The notes below the pieces were generated by a model that was given only the letters and a program-made list of their open reading frames with translations, was not told the DNA's origin and searched no databases. This document shows, piece by piece, positions 51,582 to 61,156 of a DNA stretch of 61,374 bases (positions within the stretch are counted from its first letter, which is position 1; every line of letters starts with the position of its first letter). The stretch is from Bacteroidota bacterium (lineage in GTDB: Bacteria > Bacteroidota > Bacteroidia > Bacteroidales > GCA-2748055). Location of the stretch: positions 1 to 61,374 of the forward strand of contig JAAEOI010000132.1 of the NCBI GenBank assembly GCA_024244665.1, in the 5' to 3' direction. The position numbers and the translations under genes are program-made.

Positions 51582-54380
51582 ATGAAACTGAAAATTGCCT
51601 TTTACGTGCTGTTTCTGTTGAGTTCCTGTTCTCAGAACAAGAAATCCGATCCGTGGATCATTAATGTCCCGGCAGGTAATCGATTCGTAACGATTGATGA
51701 TACCGGGGAAACTATCATTCCCAACGGAAGAATTGTTGCACCGGCAGGAAATAGTATTGTTGTTGCACCACACCCGTACGGTCTAACCTTAAGTCCCGAC
51801 GGAAATACGGCAGTTACTGCCAACTCAGGAACCGGGCCACTCTCCATTACAATTATTCGAAACATTTTATCCGCCACACCAGAAGTACAACAGGTTCCTC
51901 CCGGACCATCCACCGATGCAGGAGTTTTGGCTTCAGTTTTTATGGGACTGGCTGTTTCTACTGATAACACATCCGTATATGTTGCTGGCGGACAGGAAAA
52001 CAAAATATTCATTTTCGACTTAAATACCGGTGAAAAAAGAGCCTCAATTGATTGCTCCTATGTTTCTGGTGAGCAGGATTACAGTCACGGTTATATTGGT
52101 GATTTGACCCTTTCAAAGGACGGAGAAAAGCTTTATGCAGTTGATCAGATTGGATTTCGAATAGTAATTATCGACACAGAAACAGGAAAGCTGGAGCACA
52201 GTATTCCTGTAGGAAGATACCCATTTGGAATTTGTTTATCACCAGATGAACAGAAGATTTATGTGGCCAATGTGGGCATGTTCGAATACAGTATAATGAA
52301 TGGTATTACTGCGGAAAATGTGGGAGAAAAAGCACTTAAATTTCCTGCTTTTGCATACGGCAGCGAGGAGATGATTAAAGGAATTGAAAACGACAGTGTC
52401 TCAATTCCGGCTCTGGGCGAGATGAATGCACCCGAAGCGTTTTCTGTATTCACCATCAGTCTGAAAAATCCTGACAATCCGGAAGTTATCGCCAAAACAA
52501 AAACAGGCCATCTGGTGGGCGCAAAAGTAGAAGATATTCCTGCTGTTGGTGGTGCCAGCCCAAATTCATTAGTGGCGACTGACAAATATGTGTTTGTAAG
52601 CAACGGGACAAACGACAATATATCTGTGATTTCAATTGAAAAAGACACTGTTGTAAATACCATTTATCTGAAACCCGACGAACGTGTAAAACAATTTCGC
52701 GGTGTAATACCTTTTGGTCTCGCACTTTCACCCGACAATAAACGGCTCTATGTAGCCGAGTCCGGAATCAATGCGGTGGCTGTAATCGATGTGGAAGCAC
52801 TGGAGGTATTAGGACACATTCCCACCGGATGGTTTCCCTCGAAAGTTAAAGTAAGCAGGGACGGTAAAAAGTTGATTGTTGCAAATGCAAAAGGTTTTGG
52901 AAGTGGCCCAAACGGAGGAGCGAATTTTAAGCTCACTCAATCGGGGAGCTACATAGGCTCATTAATGAAAGGAACTGTTCAGATTCTGGATATTCCTTCG
53001 GATGAAGAGTTAGAAATTTATACCAACAAAGTAATTACAAATAATTTCGACTTCAGGAAAGCCTCCTCAGGAGAATTTAAATGGCGGAAAAATAACCCGG
53101 TACCCCTTTATCCGGGAGAAAAAGAGAGTCCCATAAAACACATTGTTTTTATTTCGAAGGAAAACCGCACCTATGATGAAGTATTCGGACAAGTTGAAAA
53201 AGGAGATGGTGAAGCCGGTTTGGCCCGGTATGGTTCGGGTGTTTCATTTAGAAATTCACAAGGAACGGCTTCGGTTCAAAATGCGGATATCATGTCGAAT
53301 CATCTGAAAATTGCAAAGGAATTTGCAATGGCAGATAATTTCTATGTTGATTCGGATGTTTCAGCCGATGGTCACCGGTGGCTGGTAAACACCTACCCGA
53401 ACGAGTGGTGCGAAACTTGCACGGCAGCCAGCTATGGAGGAAACCGTTCGTTTGATTTCAGTTCTAAAGCACCAGGGGTTTTTGCCATGAATGGCGCAGC
53501 CGGAGCTATTTATCCTGAAGATTACAACGAAGCAGGTTCAATGTGGGATCACCTGGAACGCCATAATATCGACTTCTTCAATTTTGGATTCAGCATTATG
53601 TTTGAACCGGGAATTTACGATGAAAAGTACAAGTACGAAGGGATAAGGCACTACATAAACTATCCCCTGCCAAAACCAATCTGGGATCGCACTTCAAAAC
53701 AATTTCCAACCTACAACATGGCAATTCCCGATCAGTTCAGGATTGACCAGTTTCAAAAGGAGTTTGAAGAAAAATGGATAAGTGGGCAGGACACAATGCC
53801 CGCCTTTATTACCGTTATTATCCCCAACGACCATGGTGCCGGCGAGCGCCCGGAAGCGGGTTATCCCTTCCGCGAAAGCTACATGGCCGACAACGATCTT
53901 GCTGTGGGGCGAATTGTAGAATACCTTTCGCATACGCCATACTGGGATAATATGTTAATTGTAATTACCGAGGACGATGCTCAGAACGGCGTTGACCATA
54001 TTGACGCCCACCGCAGTGTTTTAATGCTGGTATCACCCTGGGTAAAAGAAAATTATGTGAGTCATGGTCATTATAGTTTCGGAAGTATTTTTAAAACATT
54101 CTGGAATATTCTGGGGATGCCCTATTTAAACCAGTACGATGCAGGTGCAACTGATTTAGCAGACTTCTTTACCGACACACCAAGTTTTAGACCCTACTCA
54201 GCAATTCCGGCGGATCCAAGGGTTTTTGAACCTCAAAAAGCACTCGATCCCTTTGATGAAAATTTTGATTGGAAAGCATTGGATGAATCACCGGTGATGG
54301 ATAATACGGAGGACATGATTCGCGAGAGCAAAGAAAAAGATGAATACAGATTGGAAAACAGGGAGAATGAAAATGAGTAG
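51582..54380 (+). CDS. Bifunctional YncE-like propeller / alkaline-phosphatase-family phosphoesterase
   Basis: 932 residues with a lipobox (LLSSC). The N-terminal 460 residues form a YncE-type seven-bladed propeller: PHPYGLTLSPDGNTAVTAN, LSKDGEKLYAVDQ, PFGICLSPDEQKIYVAN, PFGLALSPDNKRLYVAE. The C-terminal 400 residues are a phosphoesterase of the acid phosphatase/phospholipase C group: IVFISKENRTYDEVFGQ (Glu-Asn metal ligands), MADNFYVDSDVSADGH, VIIPNDHGAG, VITEDDAQNGVDHIDAHR. The substrate is a phosphate ester; phospholipid or teichoic-type polymers are possible. The coding sequence looks more A+T-rich than the A2M and pbpC genes before it, which may point to later acquisition. Confidence 0.88.
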   Translation: MKLKIAFYVLFLLSSCSQNKKSDPWIINVPAGNRFVTIDDTGETIIPNGRIVAPAGNSIVVAPHPYGLTLSPDGNTAVTANSGTGPLSITIIRNILSATPEVQQVPPGPSTDAGVLASVFMGLAVSTDNTSVYVAGGQENKIFIFDLNTGEKRASIDCSYVSGEQDYSHGYIGDLTLSKDGEKLYAVDQIGFRIVIIDTETGKLEHSIPVGRYPFGICLSPDEQKIYVANVGMFEYSIMNGITAENVGEKALKFPAFAYGSEEMIKGIENDSVSIPALGEMNAPEAFSVFTISLKNPDNPEVIAKTKTGHLVGAKVEDIPAVGGASPNSLVATDKYVFVSNGTNDNISVISIEKDTVVNTIYLKPDERVKQFRGVIPFGLALSPDNKRLYVAESGINAVAVIDVEALEVLGHIPTGWFPSKVKVSRDGKKLIVANAKGFGSGPNGGANFKLTQSGSYIGSLMKGTVQILDIPSDEELEIYTNKVITNNFDFRKASSGEFKWRKNNPVPLYPGEKESPIKHIVFISKENRTYDEVFGQVEKGDGEAGLARYGSGVSFRNSQGTASVQNADIMSNHLKIAKEFAMADNFYVDSDVSADGHRWLVNTYPNEWCETCTAASYGGNRSFDFSSKAPGVFAMNGAAGAIYPEDYNEAGSMWDHLERHNIDFFNFGFSIMFEPGIYDEKYKYEGIRHYINYPLPKPIWDRTSKQFPTYNMAIPDQFRIDQFQKEFEEKWISGQDTMPAFITVIIPNDHGAGERPEAGYPFRESYMADNDLAVGRIVEYLSHTPYWDNMLIVITEDDAQNGVDHIDAHRSVLMLVSPWVKENYVSHGHYSFGSIFKTFWNILGMPYLNQYDAGATDLADFFTDTPSFRPYSAIPADPRVFEPQKALDPFDENFDWKALDESPVMDNTEDMIRESKEKDEYRLENRENENE

Positions 54381-54432
54381 GTCTTTCCATCTGTTTTGAA
54401 ACAAGAAGATCAAACCAGAAAATATTTGCAAA

Positions 54433-55803
54433 ATGAAAAACAAACAGCCTGTTCATGTTAACAGAAGGAGCTTCGTTAAAACATCCATCGCCGCCGGTGC
54501 GGGCCTGACTCTGGGTTCAATGAGTGCTCTTGGTCATCCCCTTCAGGATGAGAAGGTGAAAATTGGATTTATTGGTGTTGGAGGAAGAGGGCGAAGTCAC
54601 CTGAAAAATCTGCTGAACCGGAGTGATGTGATTGTTCCAGCCATATGTGACATTGATCCTGAAGCCATCAGCAGAACCTTAAAGATGATCCATGATTCGG
54701 GCCATGACAAACCTGAATCCTACAGTGATAATGATTTTTCATATTTAAAACTGTTGGATCGCAACGACCTGGATGGGGTGATCATTTCTACCCCCTGGCT
54801 CTGGCATACCAGGATGACTGTAGATGCCATGAAAGCCGGAATTTATGCGGGTGTTGAGGTGTCAGCTGCAAATACAATGGAAGAGTGCTGGGATATGGTC
54901 AATACGCATGAAGCCACCGGTATCCCTGCCATGATTCTGGAAAATGTTTGCTACAGGAGAGATGTCATGGCTGTACTGAATATGGTTCGTCAGGATGTCT
55001 TCGGTGAATTGATTCATGCAAGGTGCGGGTACAGGCACGACCTGAGAGGGGTGAAATTCAATCCCGGAGTCTCTTTTGGAGAAGGATCCCATGGTGAAGC
55101 CAGGTGGAGAACCCAGCATTCAATGCACAGAAACGGCGATCTTTATCCCACACATGGTGTGGGTCCCATCGCTACCATGATGGATATAAACAGGGGCAAC
55201 AGGTTTGAGTCCCTGACCTCACATAGTACAAAATCCAGGGGATTACACAATTATATTGTGAATCATAAGGAGGGCGGTCAAGAGCACCCAAATGCAAAAA
55301 TCAGGTGGGAACTGGGTGATGTGGTCACCACACAAATCAATACTGCAAAAGGGGAAACCATCCTGGTAACTCACGATACCAATCTGCCCAGGCCCTATTC
55401 GCTCAACTTCGAGGTGCAGGGTGAGAAAGGAATCACAGACTTCGATTTTCATACCAGGAGAATATACATTGAAGGCACCAGCAAACCCCACACCTGGGAC
55501 GATATGGAAAAAGGGTGGCTTGAAAAATATGACCACCCCCTGTGGAAACGTTATGGTGAATATGCAGCCGGTTCGGGACATGGCGGAATGGATTTTTTCG
55601 TAGATCATGCATTTGTGGAGTCTGTCAAAAGAAAAGTAACTCCACCTCTGGACGTATATGATGCAGCGGCCTGGAGTGCCATAACACCACTTTCGGAGCA
55701 GTCACTGGCAGAAGGAAATTCTCTACAGTATTTCCCTGATTTCACCCGGGGCAATTGGATCAAAAACAAGCCTCTGTTTGCAACACAGGGGGATGAATAC
55801 TAA
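54433..55803 (+). CDS. GH109-type NAD-dependent glycosidase (Gfo/Idh/MocA fold), Tat-exported
   Basis: 456 residues. A twin-arginine signal (NRRSFVKTSIAAGAGL) directs folded export with the cofactor bound. NAD-binding KIGFIGVGGRGRSHL is followed by the blocks shared with the GH109 alpha-N-acetylgalactosaminidase of Elizabethkingia (recollection): VIISTPWLWHTRMTVDAMKAG, LENVCYRRDVMAVLNMVRQ, LYPTHGVGPIATMMDINRGN, ILVTHDTNLPRPYSLNF, GAGHGGMD-like GSGHGGMDFF and ITPLSEQS. GH109 enzymes use a transient NAD oxidation to cleave alpha-GalNAc; other specificities exist in the family. It lies 52 bases after the phosphoesterase gene. Confidence 0.9.
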   Translation: MKNKQPVHVNRRSFVKTSIAAGAGLTLGSMSALGHPLQDEKVKIGFIGVGGRGRSHLKNLLNRSDVIVPAICDIDPEAISRTLKMIHDSGHDKPESYSDNDFSYLKLLDRNDLDGVIISTPWLWHTRMTVDAMKAGIYAGVEVSAANTMEECWDMVNTHEATGIPAMILENVCYRRDVMAVLNMVRQDVFGELIHARCGYRHDLRGVKFNPGVSFGEGSHGEARWRTQHSMHRNGDLYPTHGVGPIATMMDINRGNRFESLTSHSTKSRGLHNYIVNHKEGGQEHPNAKIRWELGDVVTTQINTAKGETILVTHDTNLPRPYSLNFEVQGEKGITDFDFHTRRIYIEGTSKPHTWDDMEKGWLEKYDHPLWKRYGEYAAGSGHGGMDFFVDHAFVESVKRKVTPPLDVYDAAAWSAITPLSEQSLAEGNSLQYFPDFTRGNWIKNKPLFATQGDEY

Positions 55804-56069
55804 AGGGGGGTATATCTTCAAAACGGAGTATTATAGCAGTCATAATACCTGGCGATCCGACTACTCCCCCTACCACAATCCCTCATATACGACGCATTTT
55901 GCAGACTATTATTAAAATTATATTGACATAAAATCATTCATTGATTACTTCATTAGTGGAGGAGTTCTATTCAGCCTGGCCTTTACCTTGTAAGAACCCT
56001 CACTTCGGGCTGCTTTGTGAAGACATCAAGGCTGGTGATTGATTAAAACTAAAAAGTAATTTAGGAACT
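55804..56069. other. Gap with a small AT-rich hairpin
   Basis: GTATTAT-N7-ATAATAC at 55828-55848, a 7-bp stem 24 bases after the GH109 stop, could end that transcript but has no T run. An open Tyr-rich frame (to 55915, ...SYTTHFADYY) overlaps it; I cannot assign it. Confidence 0.25.
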
Positions 56070-57428
56070 ATGAAAAACAGCATTGAATTTATGCAATGTG
56101 CATGGTTTGGTGATGACCGGGTGACCATCGATTTTCCGGAAAACTGGGATATTCATTTATTCTCACCGGATGAAACTGATGCACTGAACGAAACTGAGAT
56201 TCAATCCAAACTCGAATCTCCAGTGGATTCCGAAAGCCTGAAAACAATAGTTGCACCCAATGCAAGTGTGCTGATAATCTGTGATGATATATCACGACCC
56301 ACCCGGACAGACCTGATCCTTCCTCAATTGCTTAAAATGCTGTTGGAACTAGGGATTGAAAAGGACAATGTCTCCATCCTTATTTCATCCGGAACCCATG
56401 ACCTGATGAATAAAGAGGATATCAGCCTGAAGCTTGGTAAAAGGATCGCCGAAGAGTATAGCATCCATCAGCATCATAGCAACCGGGGGAATAAATTCGT
56501 TGGCAAAACATCTCGCGGCACCCCAGTATATATCGACAGGCTTTTGCTAAAGCATGATCATATCATCGGAGTCGGTGGAATTGTCCCCCACAATCCGGCC
56601 GGGTTTGGCGGTGGGGCAAAACTTATCCTGGGTGTATGCGGAATCAAAACGATCATGCATTTTCACCGGTTTCGGAAGGGTGCCGGGACAGGTGGTGATA
56701 TTGATAATGAATTTCGGCATGATATCCATGAAGCAGCCCGAATGGCCGGACTAAACTTCATTGTGAATACGCTTGTCAACCGGGAGAGGGAAATAATAGA
56801 TTTGTTTTCAGGTGATTTGGAAGAGGCCTTTAATCGTGGTGTTGCTGTTGCCAGAAAGCTTTTCGGTGTACCTCATCCCGACTCTGCAGAATTTGACCTT
56901 GTGATCGCAGATGTTTATCCATTCGATGCCTCATTTGCCTTTACAAGAAAAGGATGGTGGCCAGTGATGAACGTATCACAGGATTGCCATAAGCTCATTC
57001 TCTCTGCCATGCCCAAGGGGGTTGGCGGGCACCTGATATATCCAATCCCAAATAGCAAAAGGATCAATAAACTGGTCAGACTCTATGTCGAACTGGATAG
57101 TTTTGGGATACGCTATTTTTTCGCCCACTCATTGAGTTCGAGGATCAATAAGATGCTGAAAAAGGTCAGAGGCCGGAATAATAACCGGTCTAATAGCAGC
57201 AATAAGGATCGCCCACAAGGGGAACGGAAAATCAGTTTCGGGCTGCCCGGCTCCGATGTATGCTATTTACACAGTGCCAGCGGTGCAAGTAAAAAAAATT
57301 TGAATCGATTGCCCTACAGGCTTTTCGATTCCTCTGAGAGCTATTTTAAATATATGGAAAGCCAAACGGGAGGTAAGCCTCTTCGTGTGGCAATCTACCG
57401 GGCATCCGCACTTACATTCCCTACATAA
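56070..57428 (+). CDS. LarA-like (DUF2088) protein, nickel-dependent racemase family
   Basis: 452 residues. The N-terminal LarA domain has LIICDDISRPTRTDLILP, ILISSGTHDLM (the His of the SGTH loop) and GNKFVGKTSRGTPVYI. The second domain has GIVPHNPAGFGGGAKLILGVCGIKTIMHFH, which contains His, Lys and His at the spacing used in LarA to bind the nickel pincer cofactor (His174, Lys184, His200 in Lactobacillus, from memory). A basic low-complexity insertion (about 365-385, rich in Asn, Arg and Ser) and a divergent C-terminus set it apart from true lactate racemase. It probably racemises or epimerises a 2-hydroxyacid or sugar acid. No larB/C/E cofactor genes are nearby. Confidence 0.8.
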   Translation: MKNSIEFMQCAWFGDDRVTIDFPENWDIHLFSPDETDALNETEIQSKLESPVDSESLKTIVAPNASVLIICDDISRPTRTDLILPQLLKMLLELGIEKDNVSILISSGTHDLMNKEDISLKLGKRIAEEYSIHQHHSNRGNKFVGKTSRGTPVYIDRLLLKHDHIIGVGGIVPHNPAGFGGGAKLILGVCGIKTIMHFHRFRKGAGTGGDIDNEFRHDIHEAARMAGLNFIVNTLVNREREIIDLFSGDLEEAFNRGVAVARKLFGVPHPDSAEFDLVIADVYPFDASFAFTRKGWWPVMNVSQDCHKLILSAMPKGVGGHLIYPIPNSKRINKLVRLYVELDSFGIRYFFAHSLSSRINKMLKKVRGRNNNRSNSSNKDRPQGERKISFGLPGSDVCYLHSASGASKKNLNRLPYRLFDSSESYFKYMESQTGGKPLRVAIYRASALTFPT

Positions 57429-57506
57429 TTGTCTCGGACTCCTAAAATGTATAATCAATTAAGGTGATTGAGGTGGCAACTGCCGAAACAATACCATATC
57501 CTCCGG

Positions 57507-57780
57507 CTACATTTGTGGATACCTGTACAGGTTCGTACAGCAATCCGGGTCTTCAGTTTCCGCCTGGAGCGCATTATACTGATCATTTTCAAAGTAATAG
57601 ACCCCCAACATATAATGATTGACCGTATCTCGCGGGTCTGAAATAGTAACCACAGCACTGGCCTTGGGCATACCATCCACATTCACCCTGATTTCATATT
57701 CTGAACCCGGTTGGAGGCTGAACCCGGAGCTGTAATAATTGCCAACATTGTTTTCTGGTGTCCCATTTTGCGAAAACAGT
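57507..57780 (-). pseudogene. DUF4249-like gene fragment
   Basis: The minus-strand frame between two stops reads YYSSGFSLQPGSEYEIRVNVDGMP, then KASAVVTISDPRDTV, and ends in an unrelated Cys/Tyr tail. The SEYEIRVxVDGMPxxSA block resembles the strand that follows the first domain of DUF4249 lipoproteins (compare the intact one at 23831). Start, lipobox and C-terminus are missing. Outside this fragment the 57429-58033 gap shows only the promoter region of the next gene. Confidence 0.4.
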
Positions 57781-58019
57781 TACTCACAAGGTTGAGACCT
57801 ATTGAAAATGCAATAACTACTAGCTAACGATTATCACATTGGGCACCCCTTTTCTTTCAACTTCCTGATGGGTAAAAACACTTTATAAAGACAAGCTGCA
57901 ACTCCATCAGATCCGCCCCACGACTATCACTTTAACCATTCTATTACTTCATTCCAAAAGTTTATCTTGAGGAATAACACATTTAACTTTTCTTAACTGG
58001 ATAATAAGCAGTGCTTTAG

Positions 58020-58027
58020 TATTTTTG
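58020..58027 (+). promoter_or_regulatory. Candidate -7 element just before the third permease
   Basis: TATTTTTG, exact TAnnTTTG, 6 bases before the ATG at 58034. If used, the mRNA would be leaderless; it may be a chance match. Confidence 0.25.
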
Positions 58028-58033
58028 ATTCCT

Positions 58034-60388
58034 ATGACACTTCGCTTTGTTCTCAGAAATCTTCAGAAAAGACCTTTTCTCAATATCATAAAAGTCGCAG
58101 GCTTAAGTCTGGCGCTGAGCTGCATATTGCTAATCGTCCTGTTCCTGAGATATGAGTTGAGATTTGATAAATTTCATGAAAACTCCGACCGGATTTACAG
58201 ATTTACCACCACAAGCCCGACCTTTTTCTCAGGGAAGCACTTCGCCAGAATTGTAAATCCCACTTACATTCCTGCTATGTCTGAGTATTTTCCTGAGATT
58301 GCAAAATATGTCAGGCTGGTGCCTGGCATGGGCGGTGTGATGAAACACCAGGAAGAATTCTTCATCGTTAACCAGGCCTTTGAATGTGACAGCACCTTCT
58401 TTGAGGTGTTTGATGCTGAACTACTGGTGGGTAAGCCTGAGACCATCCTGAATGATCCCGGATCATTGGTTATATCTGAAAGCCTGGCAAAAAGAGTGTT
58501 CGGTAAGCTCAATCCCATAGGTCAGACTTTGACCCTTCCGGCAGGACAGTATTACGGGGAGGATACAGAATATGTTGTGAAAGGGATTATGAAAGATTTC
58601 CCCCGGAACAGTCATTTCCATCCCGATTTTGTAACAAGCCCATTAAGCAAAACAAGCTTTGAAGGCTGGGCATTTACCTACTTATTGTTACACGAAAATG
58701 CCGATCCCGGCCATATTTCCTCCGGATTTAAGGAATTCTTTGCCTCATCTACAGGAACTGCCGCCGAGGACTTAACGACCACTGCCCATCTGCAAAACAT
58801 CCGGGACATCCATCTGCAATCTGCTAAAACACGGGAAATAGAGGCCAACAGCAACATGTCTGTGATCTATTCCTTCTCCATTGCTGCATTGATCCTGCTC
58901 TTCATTGCCCTTATAAACTATGCCAACCTGAACATGGGCATGGCAGGTTTCAGTGACAGGTACCTGTTTGTGAGTAAGGTGTTTGGTTCCTCCCATGGTA
59001 GGAATCTGAGGTTTTTCCTGACTGAAGGAGTGATTATTGCCATCGCATCAATTGTATTTAGCGGAATCATTGCATTCGGTGTGCTTAATTTCCTTCAAAA
59101 ACAACTTGCCCTGAACCTTATCAAAGGCAACGTGCCAATCCTGTTGACTGTGGCCTTGCTATTTAGCCTGATGGGTAGCATGGCAGGCAGCATTCCCCTG
59201 CTCAGGCGCTATAAAAGTAAAAGGATAAGCAAAGGCCTCATTGTTTTGCAATACACTATTTCAATTGCGCTGATTGTAGCAGTTTTTGTGATACAGCGCC
59301 AGACCAGCTATGCCCTGAACAGCAGCATGGGGGTGGAGGATGAAGAGCTGATTTGTATGGAAGATGTACATTCCCTAGTGCAGGGAAAATTTGTGGAATT
59401 TAAGGAAGAGCTGTTGAAGTATCACTCCATTGCATCTGTTTCAGCCATGTTTGAACCTCCCGGGGGAGATGCCAATGACATGTTCCGCTTCGAGATGGAA
59501 GGCTACGTGACCGATGATGACAATGCGACCAATGATATGATTGGGGTTTTTCCCTGCGACTACTCTTTTGCCAGCATATTTAACCTGAAATTCCTGGCGG
59601 GAAGTAATTTTTCCGAGCGAAGCATGGACCATGAAGGTTCAGGAGAGTACATCATCAACGAATCTGCCATGAGGCGACTCAACTTCACCGAGCCCCATGA
59701 GATCGTTGGAAAGGAGTTCGGTCTGATTATTGGATTCGAAGGAATAAGCATTCCCAGGGGAACAATTATCGGGGTAGTGGAGGATTTTCACCATTCAAGT
59801 CTGAAGAAAGAGATTGAAGCCCTGGTAATGTTTAAGCGGAAGGAGCTGTGGATATCAAATATCGTGATTTCCTCCCAATCCGGAATGCAAAGGCAAGCAG
59901 TGGCTGACTTGGAGAGTGTCTGGACAGAAATGTTCCCCGAATATCCACTTGAATTTGATTATGTGAGTACCATGTACAGGAATATTTACTCAACGGAGCT
60001 ACTACAGGCCAGACTGCTTTTCATCTTCACGTTTATTGCATTGTTTATCTGCTCAATGGGTCTCCTTGGAATGTCACTCTTAACCACCCAACGCCGAATC
60101 AGGGAGATTGGGATCAGAAAAGTAAATGGTGCCGGAACCAATCAAATAATGACCATGCTCAATTGGGATTTTTTAAAGTGGATTGTATTATCCTTTATCC
60201 TGGCCGTTCCCTTCGCCTACTTCGCCATGAATAAATGGCTTGAAAACTTTGCTTACAAAACCCCGCTCAGCTGGTGGATCTTTGCACTGGCCGGATTGAC
60301 TGCAATGTTTATAGCATTTGTGACTGTATCAGTCCAATCCTGGAGGGCCTCCACAAGGAATCCCATAGAGGCATTGCGGTATGAGTAA
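58034..60388 (+). CDS. MacB/FtsX-type ABC transporter permease
   Basis: 784 residues from the ATG at 58034 (a TTG at 58025 would add three residues). Same plan as the permeases at 5212 and 37930: start TLRFVLRNLQKRPFLNIIKVAGLSLALSC, periplasmic MacB-type domain, membrane cluster near 285-400, second periplasmic domain, C-terminal EIGIRKVNGAGTNQI and the terminus ASTRNPIEALRYE. The first FtsX half is degenerate: where REVGIRK-xxGA is usual it reads SDRYLFVSKVFGSSHG. No ATPase is adjacent. It converges, 12 bases apart, with a receiver-only response regulator gene. Confidence 0.86.
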   Translation: MTLRFVLRNLQKRPFLNIIKVAGLSLALSCILLIVLFLRYELRFDKFHENSDRIYRFTTTSPTFFSGKHFARIVNPTYIPAMSEYFPEIAKYVRLVPGMGGVMKHQEEFFIVNQAFECDSTFFEVFDAELLVGKPETILNDPGSLVISESLAKRVFGKLNPIGQTLTLPAGQYYGEDTEYVVKGIMKDFPRNSHFHPDFVTSPLSKTSFEGWAFTYLLLHENADPGHISSGFKEFFASSTGTAAEDLTTTAHLQNIRDIHLQSAKTREIEANSNMSVIYSFSIAALILLFIALINYANLNMGMAGFSDRYLFVSKVFGSSHGRNLRFFLTEGVIIAIASIVFSGIIAFGVLNFLQKQLALNLIKGNVPILLTVALLFSLMGSMAGSIPLLRRYKSKRISKGLIVLQYTISIALIVAVFVIQRQTSYALNSSMGVEDEELICMEDVHSLVQGKFVEFKEELLKYHSIASVSAMFEPPGGDANDMFRFEMEGYVTDDDNATNDMIGVFPCDYSFASIFNLKFLAGSNFSERSMDHEGSGEYIINESAMRRLNFTEPHEIVGKEFGLIIGFEGISIPRGTIIGVVEDFHHSSLKKEIEALVMFKRKELWISNIVISSQSGMQRQAVADLESVWTEMFPEYPLEFDYVSTMYRNIYSTELLQARLLFIFTFIALFICSMGLLGMSLLTTQRRIREIGIRKVNGAGTNQIMTMLNWDFLKWIVLSFILAVPFAYFAMNKWLENFAYKTPLSWWIFALAGLTAMFIAFVTVSVQSWRASTRNPIEALRYE

Positions 60389-60400
60389 TTTTGATTAGAA

Positions 60401-60814
60401 TTATTCAATTTTAATGCTTTCCGGGAAATACCGTCCTGATTGCTGAATAGTATCAAGAGCGTCGCCAATCTCTGAATAAGTGTCCCCTTTAAAAACACAT
60501 CCCTTGATCCCGGCCTCCACAAGTTGCCTCAGGTAGGCTTCCTCCTTGAACATAGTAATTGCAATTATATGCAGGTAACTAAAATCAGAAAGTGCTCTTT
60601 CAGCCGCTTCAACTCCTCCCATTTCAGGCATCTTCATATCCATTAGAATAATATTGGCCTCCCCCAGATTGGGAAGAGAAAGAAATTCCTTACCATTTGA
60701 GGCTTCTGCAATTACTTCATATCCGAGACTATTTTCCAGAAAGAAAGTCAATCCCTCTCTGAATAACTTATGATCGTCTACAATGATTACAGATTTACTA
60801 CTACTATGATTCAT
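60401..60814 (-). CDS. Receiver-only response regulator (NarL-type receiver without HTH)
   Basis: 137 residues forming a complete CheY-like domain: VIIVDDHKLFREGL (acidic pair), phospho-acceptor Asp59 in IILMDMKMPEMGG, Thr/Ser-site AITMFKEEAYL and the Lys in GCVFKGD. The sequence is that of a NarL/FixJ receiver, but the protein ends after QQSGRYFPESIKIE, where the linker to a LuxR helix-turn-helix would begin. It is therefore either a stand-alone receiver or a regulator that lost its DNA-binding domain at the boundary with the convergent permease gene. No kinase is adjacent. Confidence 0.85.
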   Translation of the reverse strand: MNHSSSKSVIIVDDHKLFREGLTFFLENSLGYEVIAEASNGKEFLSLPNLGEANIILMDMKMPEMGGVEAAERALSDFSYLHIIAITMFKEEAYLRQLVEAGIKGCVFKGDTYSEIGDALDTIQQSGRYFPESIKIE

Positions 60815-60996
60815 TTCCTCACTAATTAGTTCTAATACAAATATGATATGTTTACAATAAATATGAAAGAGTATTTTTCCCTGAATTGATATCGAATATA
60901 CCTGTTTTTAATCACGTACTTTCGACAACTTTTACCTGGGTAAAAGAATACAGAAGCAGGTATAATATAGAACTGGATAATAACTCGGTCTTATAT

Positions 60997-61153
60997 CTGA
61001 TGCTGGGGACCACCACCGAAACAGCATCCTCCTCAATGGTATCGGTCCTGGAACGAAGCACCTGAAAAAATACCATCGGTATCTGAATATTTTCACATGG
61101 ATTACGGAATGTTTGAACCCTTCGATTTGGTTGGATTTTACCAGGAGCCTTAG
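60997..61153 (+). other. Unassigned open frame, possible 3' remnant of a gene
   Basis: The frame following a TGA reads GPPPKQHPPQWYRSWNEAPE, then KIPSVSEYFHMDYG and FEPFDLVGFYQEP before TAG (61151-61153). It looks protein-like but has no ATG near its start and I do not recognise it. The gap 60838-60996 before it shows nothing I can name. Confidence 0.25.
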
Positions 61154-61156
61154 TCC

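Noticed and set aside
57836..57860. TGGGCACCCC before the third permease as a sigma-54 element
   Set aside because: An extra base breaks the -24 box and no -12 box is present.
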